Below, piece after piece: positions 35,074-49,036 of a stretch of DNA of 64,000 nt. Below the pieces are notes generated by a model that saw nothing but the letters and a program-made list of their open reading frames with translations, was not told where the DNA came from and did not search any database. The DNA comes from Metopolophium dirhodum (Eukaryota > Arthropoda > Insecta > Hemiptera > Aphididae), in the NCBI RefSeq assembly GCF_019925205.1, contig NC_083562.1, positions 15,004,001 through 15,068,000 on the forward strand. The letters are read 5' to 3'. A program made the translations under genes and the position numbers. Position 1 is the first letter of the stretch; every line of letters starts with the position of its first letter.

Positions 35074-38000
35074 GTAAATAATAACACAACGAAAATGTCG
35101 GCTTGTATGAGACGCGTCACTGGTACCGTAATACAGTCAGATGCGACGTGGTGCATTCGTGTTGGTGGTGTAAAAGCTTCCTCGGGGGCATTTAAAGTCG
35201 GTTTTCTTTTGTCTATCACCCTCTCTCCAACTCGACTATCTTCTTATCCTCACTCCGTATTTTATATGACACTCTAATAAAGATTGCTGGCATCGGGAAT
35301 TATATGAGACGAGGTTAATACGAGCATGCAATAAAAACGATTTCGCTATATGTTTGGCGTGTATGTGTGTTTTTCACCCTCAGGTCTTTTTTTTTTCAAT
35401 TGCGCGTTCATCGTTTTACTCTAGATGTTTGTGCTAAGAATGGAAGTCCTGAGGCTCAATTTTGCCACCAATGAAGGTGTACAAACAATCGTGCTAACGA
35501 TTTTTGGCTTTATATTATATAAAAAGAAAAATTCTTCAATGGAACAGTATCTTTCAACGAATTTAGCAGGGATTTTGTTTTTAGTATTATCCTTCAATGG
35601 CAAAATTAATTGTAAGAAAATACAGAAAAATTTTACTAGACGCTTGTATTATATCGTCTCGGTTTAGGTACTAATAACCTATAGTATAATTACCTACAGG
35701 AATATTTAAAAATCATAAGTTAAGTAAAAAAATAATAAAAATCAAAGATTTAACTATTTTTTTGAATGGTTAATCTTCAATTATATATTTTACCGAAACA
35801 ATTTTTTTTAAATTCTTTCCTTCAAACTTATTATATTTATAAATAGTTTTATATTATAATCAATAAACGATTCCTGAGCATGTCATTCCCCACTAAGGTA
35901 TGTAGTATATTATGAATTATAAAAATTAAAATAAACTAATTTTGTTAAGAACTAGTAAGTTGTAAATATTTCAATATATTTTTTTGTTGTTTTCATTATA
36001 AATAGGTAGGCAATTACAAAGAATTTGAAATACAAAATTACCTGTTTAAATTTTAAAATACTTAGCAAATACTAGTTTTGATAAGTCAATATAATATTAG
36101 GTATTGAAGTCAAATTACATTTTTGAAGCATATTCTATACTATAAAAATAATGATAAAATAAACACTATTGTAAAACTAAATCTTAATTGCATTAATTGG
36201 AGTTAAATTTTAAGGTTAATTACTGAACACCTATAGGTTTGACCATAGGTTTGAATAGGTCAGGTTACCATATAATCTATTTTATTAGGTTATTATATTA
36301 TGTTTAACTATAAAATATGTTGTTGGTAAAATATTGATTTGTTTGTTATGTATATTGGACAATTATCAAAGGTTATATTTCGTATTACCTATAAATATAA
36401 ATTAATACGATTTAATTTTTAACATCCCAATACGGCTATTAGGTAGGTACATTTTAATTATCTTAGGTATACAATTAAATAAATAATTTTTATTCTAACA
36501 GTTTTTTTAATAATTTTTTAAACTATATTTATTCACAGTCTTATGTATTATGATTATTTCACAATAAAATAAAGTACAAGAAATTATTTTGGGATACACT
36601 TTGCCGCGTTCCGTCTGGTGTACATCATTTTTTTATTATCAGCGCTAGCCATTGTCCAAGTCAAGTTGGATCTAAATCACCGATGTCACGTACACGATGT
36701 CGAATTACGAGCCGAGGATACTCTGTATATATATCCGTGAGCTTTATAAATCTGGCTAGGAATCCTATTCTCCCTTCCACATTCCCTTACTCCACCACAT
36801 ACCATAAGCCGTTCATATAATGTCGGACAAAAATAATGCTCATGCTCGTTTTACGGTTAGTCTTGATATAGTTTGAAAAAGGTTGGGCGAGGGTAGTTCT
36901 CTAGGGCATTTCACAAGAAAATAATATAGAGAAATTTCTCTTACAACGTGGTCAGTGCTTTTGTAGCTCACTCATATTATATGAGTGTGTGTGAGCATGT
37001 TTATGTGTATATAAAATAAATTGTATATAATATATTACACACATAAATATATTTATATTCATGATGCATGTGTGTTATTATAGGTAGGATCCTGATGAAG
37101 TTTTCCGGTCCGGTTAAGCTAGTGGACTTGCATATCACATTTTGTATATAAAAAAAGGGATGCCCCTAGGGGTAAAATTTAATTTGTACAATGCGCCTAA
37201 AGGATTATAACATTGCTCGAACTCAACCGACCGTCAAATGAAACCGATTCTCGAATGAGTGTTCACGCGGAAATCGGATAATTTTATAGTTTAATTGAAT
37301 AGATTTATTGTGGATCCGTTGCCAAAAATAAAGTTCAAAGTGATAGAATTTTTTATAAAGTACAAAGATAGGTACTTATATTTATAGTTTATAATAGTTA
37401 ACACATTATTATATACATCCCTATATCTAGTATAAATAACTTAACAACTTGTAAATAATACTGGTATATAATATTTGGATTAATATCATTTGATTAGATA
37501 GGTATATCGTATATGTAAATATGTTATTCATTTTATACATTCACTAATCAACTATAAACATGCTTTTAATATTACGTGCTTAATGATTATTAAAAATTAA
37601 TAAAATATTTATTATTTTTAAAATATTTATCATACAATTAACAATTAATAAAATATTAAATAATTGTTTTAGTTTTAACCATATTATATACACATTTTGT
37701 ATGATAATTTTACGCAGTTTAATGTAAAAGTAAAAATGATATTTTGCTTAGATATTTTGTACTTGAAGTAGTTTTTAAAACAAAACAAAAAACCGTTTAG
37801 TTTTCGTCATCCCGAAGTAGAGGGAAAAAATGCTTCCTAACTTCAAACGGTTTCGTCGTTTTGTCGACGTGACAAATGGCGTTTGTTTGCCCCTAGGAAA
37901 AAACATCCCCCAAACGATTACTAACGGCCAAAAGTTGCACCACCACATTGGGTAGAATTTGTCCATGGGATTTATAAAGAATGGTATATAAACTGCTGTT

Positions 38001-41000
38001 AAAACATGACCCAAGGGGGATTTTCGCGTTCTTCTCCTTGCGAGTTGGCCACAATAAACACGTCGGGAACACCCAAGTTACGCTAATTGCTAAAGCTATA
38101 AGAATTACTTATGTAAAGTTTTAAATGCTTATTGTAGATCTCTGCAGAACGTAATAAAGATTTAAGAACAATTAAGATTTTTATAATTATTTTTCATATA
38201 TTAATATCGTATTACTGTTTATTAGTATATTATTAATATATACATTTAAAATTTTTAAAACTTTTTTCAAGAAACAACTAAAATACTATAAAATATTAAT
38301 TACTATCAAATTGATTGATTATGATTTTGTGTACATGCATTTAAAATGAATAACTATTGTTCTATACGGTTAATGGGGCTGAATTCCTAGCTCCTTTGCA
38401 GTGTTTCAACATTTAATAAATTAATCGATTAACCAGTAAATTAAATTATTATTGTTGCATTTACTGCAATATACCATATTCATATATATTTATATATTAT
38501 ATGACATAGGTATATACATATTTCCATATTTTAAGAACTATATAATATATATACATTTTATATATAATATGTACTGTACACCTATACACCTAAGGTTTTA
38601 AGGATCTTGTCTAAGATAACCTAAAATATAGTATATATTATAGGTAATGGTTGTTATTGTGGCTATTATTTGCATAAATATATCTACCATATACAAATAT
38701 CTATAGTCTATTCAAAATGAGATGATGACTCGTAATATTGTTTTAAAATCTCAATTAAAAAAAGTTATTGACGGGGACTAATATTGAGACACCATGACGT
38801 AAATTGACTTATAATTTACTGTATTAGTTGTATTTGTATGATACCACAATCACATAATAAAGTAGGTACCTACCTAGGTAAATATATTTTATCAAATTTA
38901 AAATACTTAAATTATAACGTAAGATTTTAATAAATTATATAATGAAGCTTAGAAATAATTGCCATAATTTGGTATTGTCCATAAAATAACACAAAATAAT
39001 AAAAATTATTTAATTTAATTTAATTAGGTAATGATCATGCGTTTGTGAAATAAAATATAACTATATAACTATAAATATAAATCATTACAATTTAAAAATA
39101 TTATTTTATTTATTCATTTAATATATTTTATAGTTATAAATAAAACCTGTATCCTTTTTAATTACTATTGACTGACATAATTCAATTTAAATGTAATATA
39201 TTATTAATCAGCGAAAAGTTATAATAACTATATTGGGAAAAATAGGTATATTTAATTTTCAATGTATATACATAATATTATTTAGGAAACGTAACTTTTG
39301 TGATTTTAATGTTTAATAATATGAGCTTGCCTTATTACGTATTTATAAGTATTTATGTACTATCCTCCATTCACCTATTATCGTTATAAAATAGCAAGTG
39401 AACGTAAAAAAAAATCGAGTTTTTTAAAAACTTTTTATAATCTTTGTATCTTTGTAATATAATAGTAGGTAGGTACATAATTTTTTTGTTTTTTTTTTAT
39501 TTTGGGGAGTTTTGAAACTCTTTAACATCACGTCGAATTTGCCACTGTAAAGGTAATAACAAGTTTATTGGAAAGTTCCTTTTTATATCGAATTTCATTT
39601 TTGTTAGAAAATAATCAAATAAAATGTTTTACATAATGTTTATATTTATATAGTGTATATAGTACCTATATACACTATATTTATATACACAGTAAAGTCT
39701 ACACTCCATTACTATATAGTCGTTACTCGTTATTATATCATGACATCATGTCATGTACCATAAAATAGATGGGTTGCGATTGGCGTTGTTCGGAAGTAAC
39801 GGTGAACTTTCCAAATGTGCCGGACGAGAAAAAGATATGTTCTATTGGTACCTACACAACTTATTCTTGTGATAGGCGGTCCCTGACACCTGCAGACGTG
39901 TGTATATTAGGGTCATTTTTTTGAAATGTCCAATATAATATATAAATAAGATAGAATTCTCCTTTCAGGAAACACGACCGTCGCCATATTATGTCGTTTT
40001 TCTCCCTCTCGAATACAAATCACGTGAAACACATCAGTTGATGGAAAAAGAAAATCTCAAACACGCATTTGTGCACTTTTGGTCACAATAAACGTTTTTG
40101 TCTCCGTAAGGACGTAAATGAAATATATTGTTGTGTGCATTACGAAGGCAGGTACTTTTTGAATGGTATTCTTAGTTAGTCGTACCAGAACAAAGTGTTA
40201 TCCTTATACGATATGTATAAAAAAGTGTCGGGATGGTGTCCAGACTGTCGCCGCCGGCGGCGCAGAACGTAGACGGCTGTATTATTGATCGTCTGGTTTT
40301 TAGCCTGTTGCAGAGGCGGCGGTGGAGGCTCCCGCCAAATTCAGTTTTATTGTCTGCATGTTTCTCTGTTGGCATACGTAGCTATATTAAATATATATGA
40401 TGACGATATAGGGGAATAAATTGAAAGGGTTGTACGCCAATTCTGATGGTATATGATCTTATTGCACAGCCACTGCCGTCGCCGTCGCCTCTGCTGTTTA
40501 ATTAATACTGAGCTGACAGGAAGCCTTATTATTAAAGTACATTTCCGTTTTTATTAGGTAGTTTTATTTACAGATTGAATGTAAAATATGCAGACATAAG
40601 AAATAAATAATAACAGACAATTGATACAATGTAGGTTGAAAATGTTTTTAGATAAACCATTAAAACATTGTTCGCATAATATATACCTAAATACTTAATG
40701 TTAATAAGAAACAATGTAATTTTAACTGCAACCATGAATCATGATACACTTATAACTTTTAGGTAGGTACTCTATGAACAAAAATTAGAAAACGAAAATG
40801 TGGTATATTGTTTTATTTAATATACACAAACAATGTTCGATCAAATAGATAAAAGAAAATTTAATTGGTTAAAACAATGTTCATTTACAGTTAAAATAAA
40901 ATACAATTTTTTAAAAAACTTTTATTTATTTTTCCGAGTCATCTATATTTTATTACTTACTACTAACTAGTGTTATCTGAAACGTATTCACTGTTCTGCA

Positions 41001-42259
41001 AGGAAAAGATAATTCAAATACCTATAATTATGTATATTAAATTTATTAAAAAGAAGTATAATTTTCTTTAAATTGTTGAATATATAGGTAGGTACTTAAT
41101 ACAATGTTATATGAACATTTATATCGATATCAATATATGATGATCAAATTTTATAGTACTTATCTTAGCATAATGTTAATAACAACTTAAAATTACTGTC
41201 AGTTTCAGCGACGAATTAAATTCTTTAGAAAACTAAAAGTTGGGATGTTTTAACCGTATGTAAGGTTGCATTCTTTATACTCGGCAGCTGAAAGTTTTTT
41301 TCATTCTTTCCTTTGCACAACCTCGTGTTTTTAGTAGCAGAAAACTCTTGTAAACTCATCAGATGGTCCCTCGGGCAAAACGTGATGTGAATACCAGTGA
41401 CGTCTAGACGAATTAACTCTACCCGATGGTTGTGAGCTAGATTCTACTGAACATTAGGCTTCGTGTAGTCCATCAAATTTCATTATGTCCAAACGATTCA
41501 GTTTTGCAATTTTGAAAGATTAATGTTATAATAAAATATGTTCATATTTTTGTGTACAATAAACTTAAGTTAATGCAAATATAAAAAATGACTTTATTTT
41601 TATCAATCATTTAAGCCTTTTTACGTGGTATATGACTTAAATACAATACTTATTGCTTATTAATATTATATTATATATTAAGACTTTTTTGTTAAAAATA
41701 TATGTGTAGTAGGTTGTAGGTAGATAAAAAAAATTGTATGGTTATTACTTATTACATTTATATTGCATTGATATAATTTTTATACGTAGAATATTAATTA
41801 CATTTTGCTAACATAAAATTAATTTAAACACTTTTGTTTCTGTAGATAAAAATATCGATCAATATTTTGAAAAATAAAAGGTAAACATTGTTTAGCTATT
41901 TAAGTTGTCTTATGGTCGTGAGACAGTATGCTGGGTTATGAAGGGATCTGGTCGCCATCTTTTTGTGCGACTAAAGTAAAGGAATAAGGGTGATATTTTT
42001 ACGTGCTTTGAATTATAATTTTTCGGACCAACATTTTGTACTTTTATTACTTTAAAGTTGAAAAATAAAAAATACAGCGATATGATGGTACAGTTTTGAT
42101 ACGAGCTTAAGATTTAAAATATAAATGTGAAATTATTATAGATCATAATGATATTTTAATTTATTTTCTTATATATATATAGATACATACTGATTATATA
42201 TCCAACTATAATGCTACAAACATGTCCAAATGCAATGTCACACCCACACACACATACAA
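35074..42259. other. Intron-like or intergenic stretch with GC-richer islands
   Basis: AT-rich DNA interrupted by GC-richer islands at about 35031-35280, 36590-37290, 37790-38090, 39760-40500 and 41270-41480. Two further small exon candidates with acceptor, donor and open frame lie at 35425-35476 and 41335-41381, and their phases would continue the chain starting at 31179; support is weak. No known protein domain, RNA gene or delimited repeat was recognised. Confidence 0.35.
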
Positions 42260-42960
42260 TTATACACTTACATAAACATGTGTAGTGTATGAATATAATA
42301 TATTATAATATAATATAATATAAATGTAATGATAAGTGTTGCGGCAAACTTTGTCCTTTTCGCCTGAATAGGGAAGCAGACCAGGAGGACCGTTTATATA
42401 CCACGAAAGCACGGAAGGTCTATACCGGGCACTTGTGTAACGTACGTATATTAATGTCAGGCGACTGTGTAAGACAAACATTTGGTGAAACCAAGTTACG
42501 CGCCTATAGCGGGGGTGCGGTGTGGATTGGCGAGGCGACACCCGGGCCAGACGGTGGTTGTTGTTCACGCGACTGGCGAACAAGTCGAGACATGTATATA
42601 ATATAATACATATATATATATTATTATAGTGGTGTAGTATCTTCGGCTTCCGGAACGTCTTTACATGTTACTGGAGGTTAGGTCAGGCGGCGCGCGAGCG
42701 GCAGAGGCCCCGGTGGAGACACGGCGCGTTCGTTAGTTTGTAATGAGTTTTGCCAGCCGACAAAATTAAACCTCCCCGCAGCCCCTCAACGGGATCATCA
42801 TACACACCCTCTGGTCTGTAGATATTTCGTCCCCACTCTCCGGACATCCCCAGTACAATAACTCCACGAGCGTGTGTGCTATTCGCCGTCGCTTCAATTC
42901 CGCATATTACGTCCTCGGGCAATTTAGTCGCTGCTAAATGTAATGTGGTTTTCAAATTGA
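42260..42960. other. GC-rich island with unassigned open frames
   Basis: GC-rich block, densest at 42340-42560 and 42640-42930. On the minus strand a frame is open from 42955 to 42683 (90 codons, beginning at TTG rather than ATG) and reads plausibly, but no domain is recognised. It could be a coding exon, a regulatory island or a promoter. A (TA)n tract follows at 43072-43088. Confidence 0.35.
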
Positions 42961-44432
42961 TTTATTTTCTTAAAGACCCTGTGAAAATCTATACGAAAGT
43001 GTCCACAATGTATGTGTGTGCGTGTGTATATTATGTTTGAAGAAAAATTCACCGTTTATTTGACCGAGAATATATATATATATATATATTGATGCCCTGT
43101 TATTATTTTTAAAGTCGGGGAAGAGTTCTGTATTATTTGTTGTTATTTTTGTTTCTTGTAAACCGAAATTCAATAGTAATAAATAATTTACAGTAAGTTT
43201 GTCCTCGTACTATCCATTAAATATATACCTGCATAATAATATATTGAATCTAAAACATATACATATAGTATCACGTGTTTGATTTGTCATAGCTGCATTA
43301 AAATATATTTTCTCATTCTCATTTTTTTCTATAATATTTTTGTTTTACTAATTTTTCCATTCTTAGTCTACGCTATAAATGTTTTAACACTTGTTTATGT
43401 AATAAGACTTGAGTTATTGAAAAATAAATGTTTTAATTGGATTAAATTCAAAAGTCCAACTGTTTAATTTCTAGTATAAAAATTTAGTTTGAACATTTCA
43501 TCTATTAATCAATATCATTAAGTATAATTTTATAATTTAACTACCTATATAATTTTAATCTTAGTTTGCACTGTCTAATAAAAATTTGTTTTTAAATTTA
43601 TTTAATTAGGGATAAGATAATTTTCATAATATTGAAAATTTTATTCTTGCTTAAATATTATGCAAATAGTAAAATAATTAAATTGAATAATACAATATTG
43701 AATATTTAGATACTTATGATATTATACTTATATTTCAATACTTTAATTAGTACAAATACAGTAAGTTAATAATTGTTGATTATTTGATAGATCTAACAGC
43801 AGTGATTTTAAGGTTTATTGAACATGCATTTGACTTTAATCACGAAATCCTATATATATTATTTATTGGAGTTCACCTCAAATATTTCAGTAAATTCTTT
43901 AACTTAAATTGAGAATCGATTAAACTTTTAGGTAGATATTAGCGGAATGGAATTTGCTGTTTTTTTTTTTTATTAAACGTGTCGGGTGTATAACGAAAAT
44001 ATCTATCCGAAAACGTAAAACCTTTAAAAGCATTTCAGATATTTCGTGGTGTGGACCGTAGCTAAATTAGAAACTGTGTTTCACCAAAATAATGTACAAT
44101 GTGTAAATACATACACAGCCAAAGAAAAAAACATAAATAGTTTTTCAATTGATGTTCTCCAAAGTGTTATAAATTATTAATTAGGTTTTACTTACCTACA
44201 ATGTAAATATTTGTTACTTTGTATCAGTATCAATGATGATGTATTGTAATTTATAAAAACACGCAAAATGTATCAATTTGAAGGAAAATGCAATAGTTAA
44301 TTAAAGTTATTCCATATCCATTCCAATTAATTTCTGTTCAATTACAGTTTCTGTTTTTTTGCAATATTATTTATGTTTTCATATTCAATTGCTATCAAGG
44401 ATATTTTGTTTTTATTCTTATATAAATCTCTA
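42961..44432. other. No gene recognised
   Basis: AT-rich, containing the (TA)n tract at 43072-43088. Short open frames here lack protein-like composition. Confidence 0.4.
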
Positions 44433-44657
44433 CTAGGTTTTGTCGTCAACAATACTGACAACGGTCGGAAATATGTCAACGGAAAAGGCCACGGCATAAA
44501 CAAGTATTATAAATCCACTCACAGAAAAAAAGCAAAGCTGATGGAATAAAAGCAGCCCGCGGTATTTACCGTGCTTGATCCTAATCGGATTCAGTTTAAT
44601 GTTATGCATAGAAGCTTCTTCGATGTCCCTTGGGACCATCTGAATCTCACTGTGCAT
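44433..44657 (-). CDS. Unidentified 74-aa ORF with one membrane segment
   Basis: A true ATG frame whose codons are richer in GC than the flanks. It has a charged N-terminus (EIQMVPRDIEEAS, LNPIRIKHGKYRG) followed by a hydrophobic stretch (FSVSGFIILVYAVAFSV) that would form a signal-anchor or transmembrane helix. A donor-like GTCAGT near the end allows it to be a first coding exon with type II topology. On the opposite strand the last part (from 44439) is also open after a splice acceptor, so the coding strand is not certain. No family recognised. Confidence 0.35.
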   Translation of the reverse strand: MHSEIQMVPRDIEEASMHNIKLNPIRIKHGKYRGLLLFHQLCFFSVSGFIILVYAVAFSVDIFPTVVSIVDDKT

Positions 44658-46980
44658 ATGTACATTAGTTTAAAAATATGAAACATAATATTATATTTTA
44701 TAAATTTGGTGGTTAGCTGTTTAAAATTTAATTTATCGTATATCAATATTGTTCTATCCATTTCTTTAATTACGATTGAATAAATCTTTAACAAAGAATT
44801 TTCCGAAATTCAGTGGTCTTTCTTGCTGTTTTATACAGCTAATAAATGTAACACAATCGAATGTTTACAATAATTAAATAATATAAATTTTACATGACTT
44901 CAGCTAGAGATAATCAATTTATAAATACGTATTTGGTAACCTGAATATTTAAGTATATTGTATCAGTAATAAGTAGGTAAAATATAAATTAATGAAAAAT
45001 ACAAAAATATATATCAAATGTGCATGTACAATATGAAATTATAAACAGAGTGCAATGTATTTGTACGATAGTATAATATTATACAATTTGAGATGTGATT
45101 ATTCTATGATTACATTTACTTAGGTCAAATACTTTTTTGTATGCTCTAATTTATTACTCAGATGAATAATTAAACATAAGATTCGTATTCAATTTGCTTA
45201 AGTAATATACATTATATTTATTAGATATGTAAAAATATTGCATATCCTATAAGTCATTTTGATCTCAATATTTGTATACAATTTATTTGTTTTATTTTAT
45301 TTTGCATATTATGTTGTACTAAAATATTATACTTTTATTTATGAAACCAACGATAATCCCTAAAACCACATTTCAACGAAATATCTTGTGCTATTTAAAT
45401 TTTTTATACTTAAGGTCTGTGATGAAACGTGCGATGTTGTAGAATAAAGCCTTTAATAATAACCTTTAATATGCTTAGAGCTGCACGCTTGGACCCACGT
45501 TGTACACGAAAAGCATTGGAGCGAACTTGAGAGTTTTTTTCGTCCTCCTCGTCCCCTAAACACAGTTAATATTATCAGCTTAATATAATCTCAATTTTTC
45601 CTGCCCTCCACGTGGACCGTTGATTAACCCCTCGCGTAAAAATGTAGTCGACCCTCCAATATTATTATTAACTCATAAAAAGGGTATGTACTATGTATGT
45701 ATATGCATGCACGTCAAATCCACCGGCTCTTTTCCGTATAATATTGACGAGCTATAGGCCTGTGATGTATATTTTCCTGGTTTATGGTGGTGTTGGCGGG
45801 GGGGGGGGGGGGTTCAGTGGCGGGGGAAGATGACACAGTGGACATTGCGGGGCGGTAGTTCAAAAACGCCGCTGCACAGCCACCGGCGGCCAAGTGAAAA
45901 ATCGATAATATAGCGCACCAGTATTATATGCAAGCCACGACGGCTGCACCGTTGCGACGGCTGTTGTTCGTCTAGATAATACGTCCTACAGCCTATACCA
46001 ACAAGCGCACTAACGTTATGATAAAATAATATAATATGTAGCCATAATATAGGTATTAATGTATTATAATTACAATATAAACATAATATTGTATGGTTGC
46101 AACATTACAAAATACACACGTGGTGTACGCGTATAGTACCTATTTTTAATGTTTATGGATAAATAATATGAAATAAAAAAAAAAAGACGAGTTACTTTAT
46201 TTTATCGGGCAATTTTTTTAAAATCTTTAAACACGTGGTTGTACCAATAATGGAATAAACCTGATTTTTTTTAATAGTAACAACTATTATTAATGGATTG
46301 TATTCTGGTTGTGTTTCTTTTTATAAACATTTTTGAGGTAGAATCACCAATGTTGTTTCACTACTTTATGAACTACGGTCCTATAAAGTTCAGTAAATTC
46401 ATTAATTCTTTTGATATGAATACTTAATTATAAAACAATTAAATATATTTAATTTACTAGAACTAGATATTTTTAATGCAATTTCATATCTCTGTAAAAA
46501 CGTAAATTGGAAATAAATAAAAACATTTCCTGAATTTTTGAATGGATCCTTCCAAAATAGTTTGTGCACATAGTTAATTAATTTTAATATAAACAAAATT
46601 AAACTTAATTAAATGGCTGAGGTAATATAATAGTTCTCAATTATTATTTTAATAACATTGGAAATACGTAATTAACATAATTTACATATACCATTATAAT
46701 TAACAATACCTACATAAAAAAAACTAAACAAATATGAAATGACAATCATAAACAATGAAAAATAGCAATTGAGAAATAATTTAAATTGTTTAATTTAACA
46801 CCATAATAATATACGGAATTTTACTAGGTATACAGTTTAAAACAATCTGTATAGGTATATTACTGAGACAGTGTATAAAATCAAATCAAAAGGATGCAAT
46901 ATCGAAAACATACAACAGAAAAGTACATTAATTTATGTTCAAGTATAAGCAGTAGGCAAGTGGCCAAAAAACTAAAATAA
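44658..46980. other. No gene recognised; GC-rich island with poly-G
   Basis: AT-rich except for an island at about 45460-46010. The island contains a 15-base G run (45798-45812) and CpG-dense sequence to 45990. It has no open frame of note. Possibly regulatory. Confidence 0.4.
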
Positions 46981-47017
46981 ATTATTAAGCTGGTGTAGCA
47001 GTTTGTGCATGGGGTGA

Positions 47018-48340
47018 TTATGTCCACACATACCAATAATAATAACAATAATAACAAAATGCATGGCAGTCACACCCCAAAATAGGAAAATTAAGATAAA
47101 AATGAAACGCGAGCCGTTGACGGGCGCCGCGTACGTCGGGGTTGCCGCTGTCCATAGTCGGCGCGAAGTACATACGCACGCAACCGGTGGTCGACCATCT
47201 CTCATCGTCGGGCCCATCTTGCACGTGCACGACCGGATGGTGAATGGTAACCGTGTAGTGTCAGAGTGCAGTACCAGTAGTACGTCTTGTCATCGAACAG
47301 CTCAGACTTTTATCATTCCGGCACTGGCGTCAGCTGGAAGCGGTCTGGTACTGTGCCTGCTTATGCCGTGTTGGAATCGTTGAACGATGTGCGAAATGGT
47401 TTGGGTTTGATGACAGGATGTGCCAGTGGGTTCGTGTACCTAAGACGCACCCATCTGCCGGCCACTCTGTTTGGTACGCAACCGCAGCGCGTCGTCAATG
47501 TATCGGCGTTCATCAGCTGCGGCTTGTTCACAGTGGTATCGCCGTCCAAGTTTTGACGGAATTGGACACGGTTCCACGTACCAGTTGACGATGACGAACA
47601 TCGGACCTGGTCTAGGCGTCACTCTTTTGTCACGTAGTCGTGATGTTGGTGTTCCTGGAGTTTTGAACGTGTGATCGGATGAGTAACGTAATTCCGCACA
47701 GGCTGTCCTGCAGGCCGTGGGACACTTTCTTATCGACGGCCGGGTGATTGATGCCCAGCTGGGCCAGATCGTGGTCGACCGACCCAACACTGTACACCAT
47801 CAGCAATTGCGGTTACAGGCCACCATCGGAAAATGTATCCCGGTCACCTGAGGACCACACAGTGACATGTAAACGTTGGATAAACGCTATAACTGTGCTG
47901 AACAGGCTGTCCCAGCGTACGAGGGGGTCTGCGCGATAATTAATCCGTTCTGGTACGGGCCATCGATGTAATAGAACACGGTGACCAACTGCGTACATCA
48001 CGCGACCACAAACACAAACGGGTAACCGCCACGCGTGTAATACTCGGTCCGGGTTACACGTCTATAATATATGTGCACGCCTAGCGGAGGTGGCCCACTG
48101 ATCTTATAGTGGCCACCACGTGCCACCGACGGTTGCCCCACACGTGCACCGTGGCCAGACAGTACGGCCAGTACGGGTGGTCCTTGGACGTTCGATATCT
48201 CGTCACCGCCGACCGATCATTGGTGATGGCCTTGTGGCGCGTCTTCGACCACCTGCGGTTGGTCTTTACCACGCCTGCAGCTATAATACTGCGATCAATG
48301 CGATCGCTGATCAATCGTAACGTGATTTTCCTGTTGTAGG
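47018..48340 (-). pseudogene. Unidentified 1.3-kb GC-rich, broken coding-like block
   Basis: About 1.3 kb of CG-rich DNA inside 70-80% AT flanks. Several overlapping open frames occur on both strands, but none runs through. Reading the minus strand from 48314 to 47018 gives protein-like stretches that jump between frames, including RTSKDHPYWPYCLATVHVWG, EYYTRGGYPFVFVVA, MFVIVNWYVEPCPIPSKL, NADTLTTRCGCVPNRVAGRW and CVRMYFAPTMDSGNPDV. That pattern suggests a coding region with frameshifts and stops. I could not identify the protein. A transferred or endogenous viral gene (for example a densovirus-like capsid gene, which are known in aphid genomes) is one possibility; a decayed host retrocopy is another. 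Strand and function are uncertain. Confidence 0.35.
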
Positions 48341-48917
48341 GGCTTGAACAAGGCTTGAAAAACCATAATCATATTACAGTTCTACCAACAAATGAATATT
48401 GTACTGTTATGACGTACATGCCATCAAGCGCGCCAACGTTCATCGAATTCGTTTATTGCAGGCCGCAACCCTGAGCGCCTAAACGATAATAATACACCGT
48501 GTTGAATTAAACATTTATTAAGAATTAATGGCCAAGTACCTCTATAAGTAGTAGATGTTTACATCCATTATTCTACTCGGTTATAACAGTCAAATACTAT
48601 GTCTATTTTGTAAGTATATTATATACCTATACTTATATTGACTATACAAGTTTGTTTAAATACATGTTATTGGTATATATTACCATAATATTGAAATTGG
48701 TTTGGCTGCCAGATAATTATAGATGACGTGTCGTATTGTTTCGACTTAAATGATCAAAACTGAATGTTTGAATGAAGATTATTTACTTGATTTTATCTGA
48801 TAGTACCTACCGATGTTAGAATTAAGCTGTTGAATTGCTAAGGTGTACAATTGAAATTGAAATTTCTAATTATTTTAATTAAAACTATTAATTAATTATA
48901 TAAACTTTAGAAGACTG
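48341..48917. other. No gene recognised
   Basis: Transition from the GC-rich block back to AT-rich DNA; nothing further seen. Confidence 0.4.
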
Positions 48918-49036
48918 AGGGACGTTCTTACAATGTTCGGTTAAAGTTAACCAACACTTATCCGGCCGGTAATAAAATGTGTTATCAGTCGGTTAGCGTT
49001 AACCGACACTTTACCGGACCTTGTAAGAACGGCCCT
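48918..49036. mobile_element. 119-bp palindromic MITE
   Basis: AGGGACGTTCTTACAATGTTC on the left mirrors AGGGCCGTTCTTACAAGGTCC on the reverse strand, and the inner arms carry GGTTAACG/AGTTAACC-type palindromes. Nearly the whole element folds into a hairpin. No coding sequence. The target duplication is unclear. Confidence 0.85.

Noticed and set aside
47063..48339. Plus-strand open frames of 60-106 codons in the GC-rich block
   Set aside because: They overlap each other and the minus frames without continuity; the minus strand reads more like a protein, so I did not annotate the plus frames as genes.
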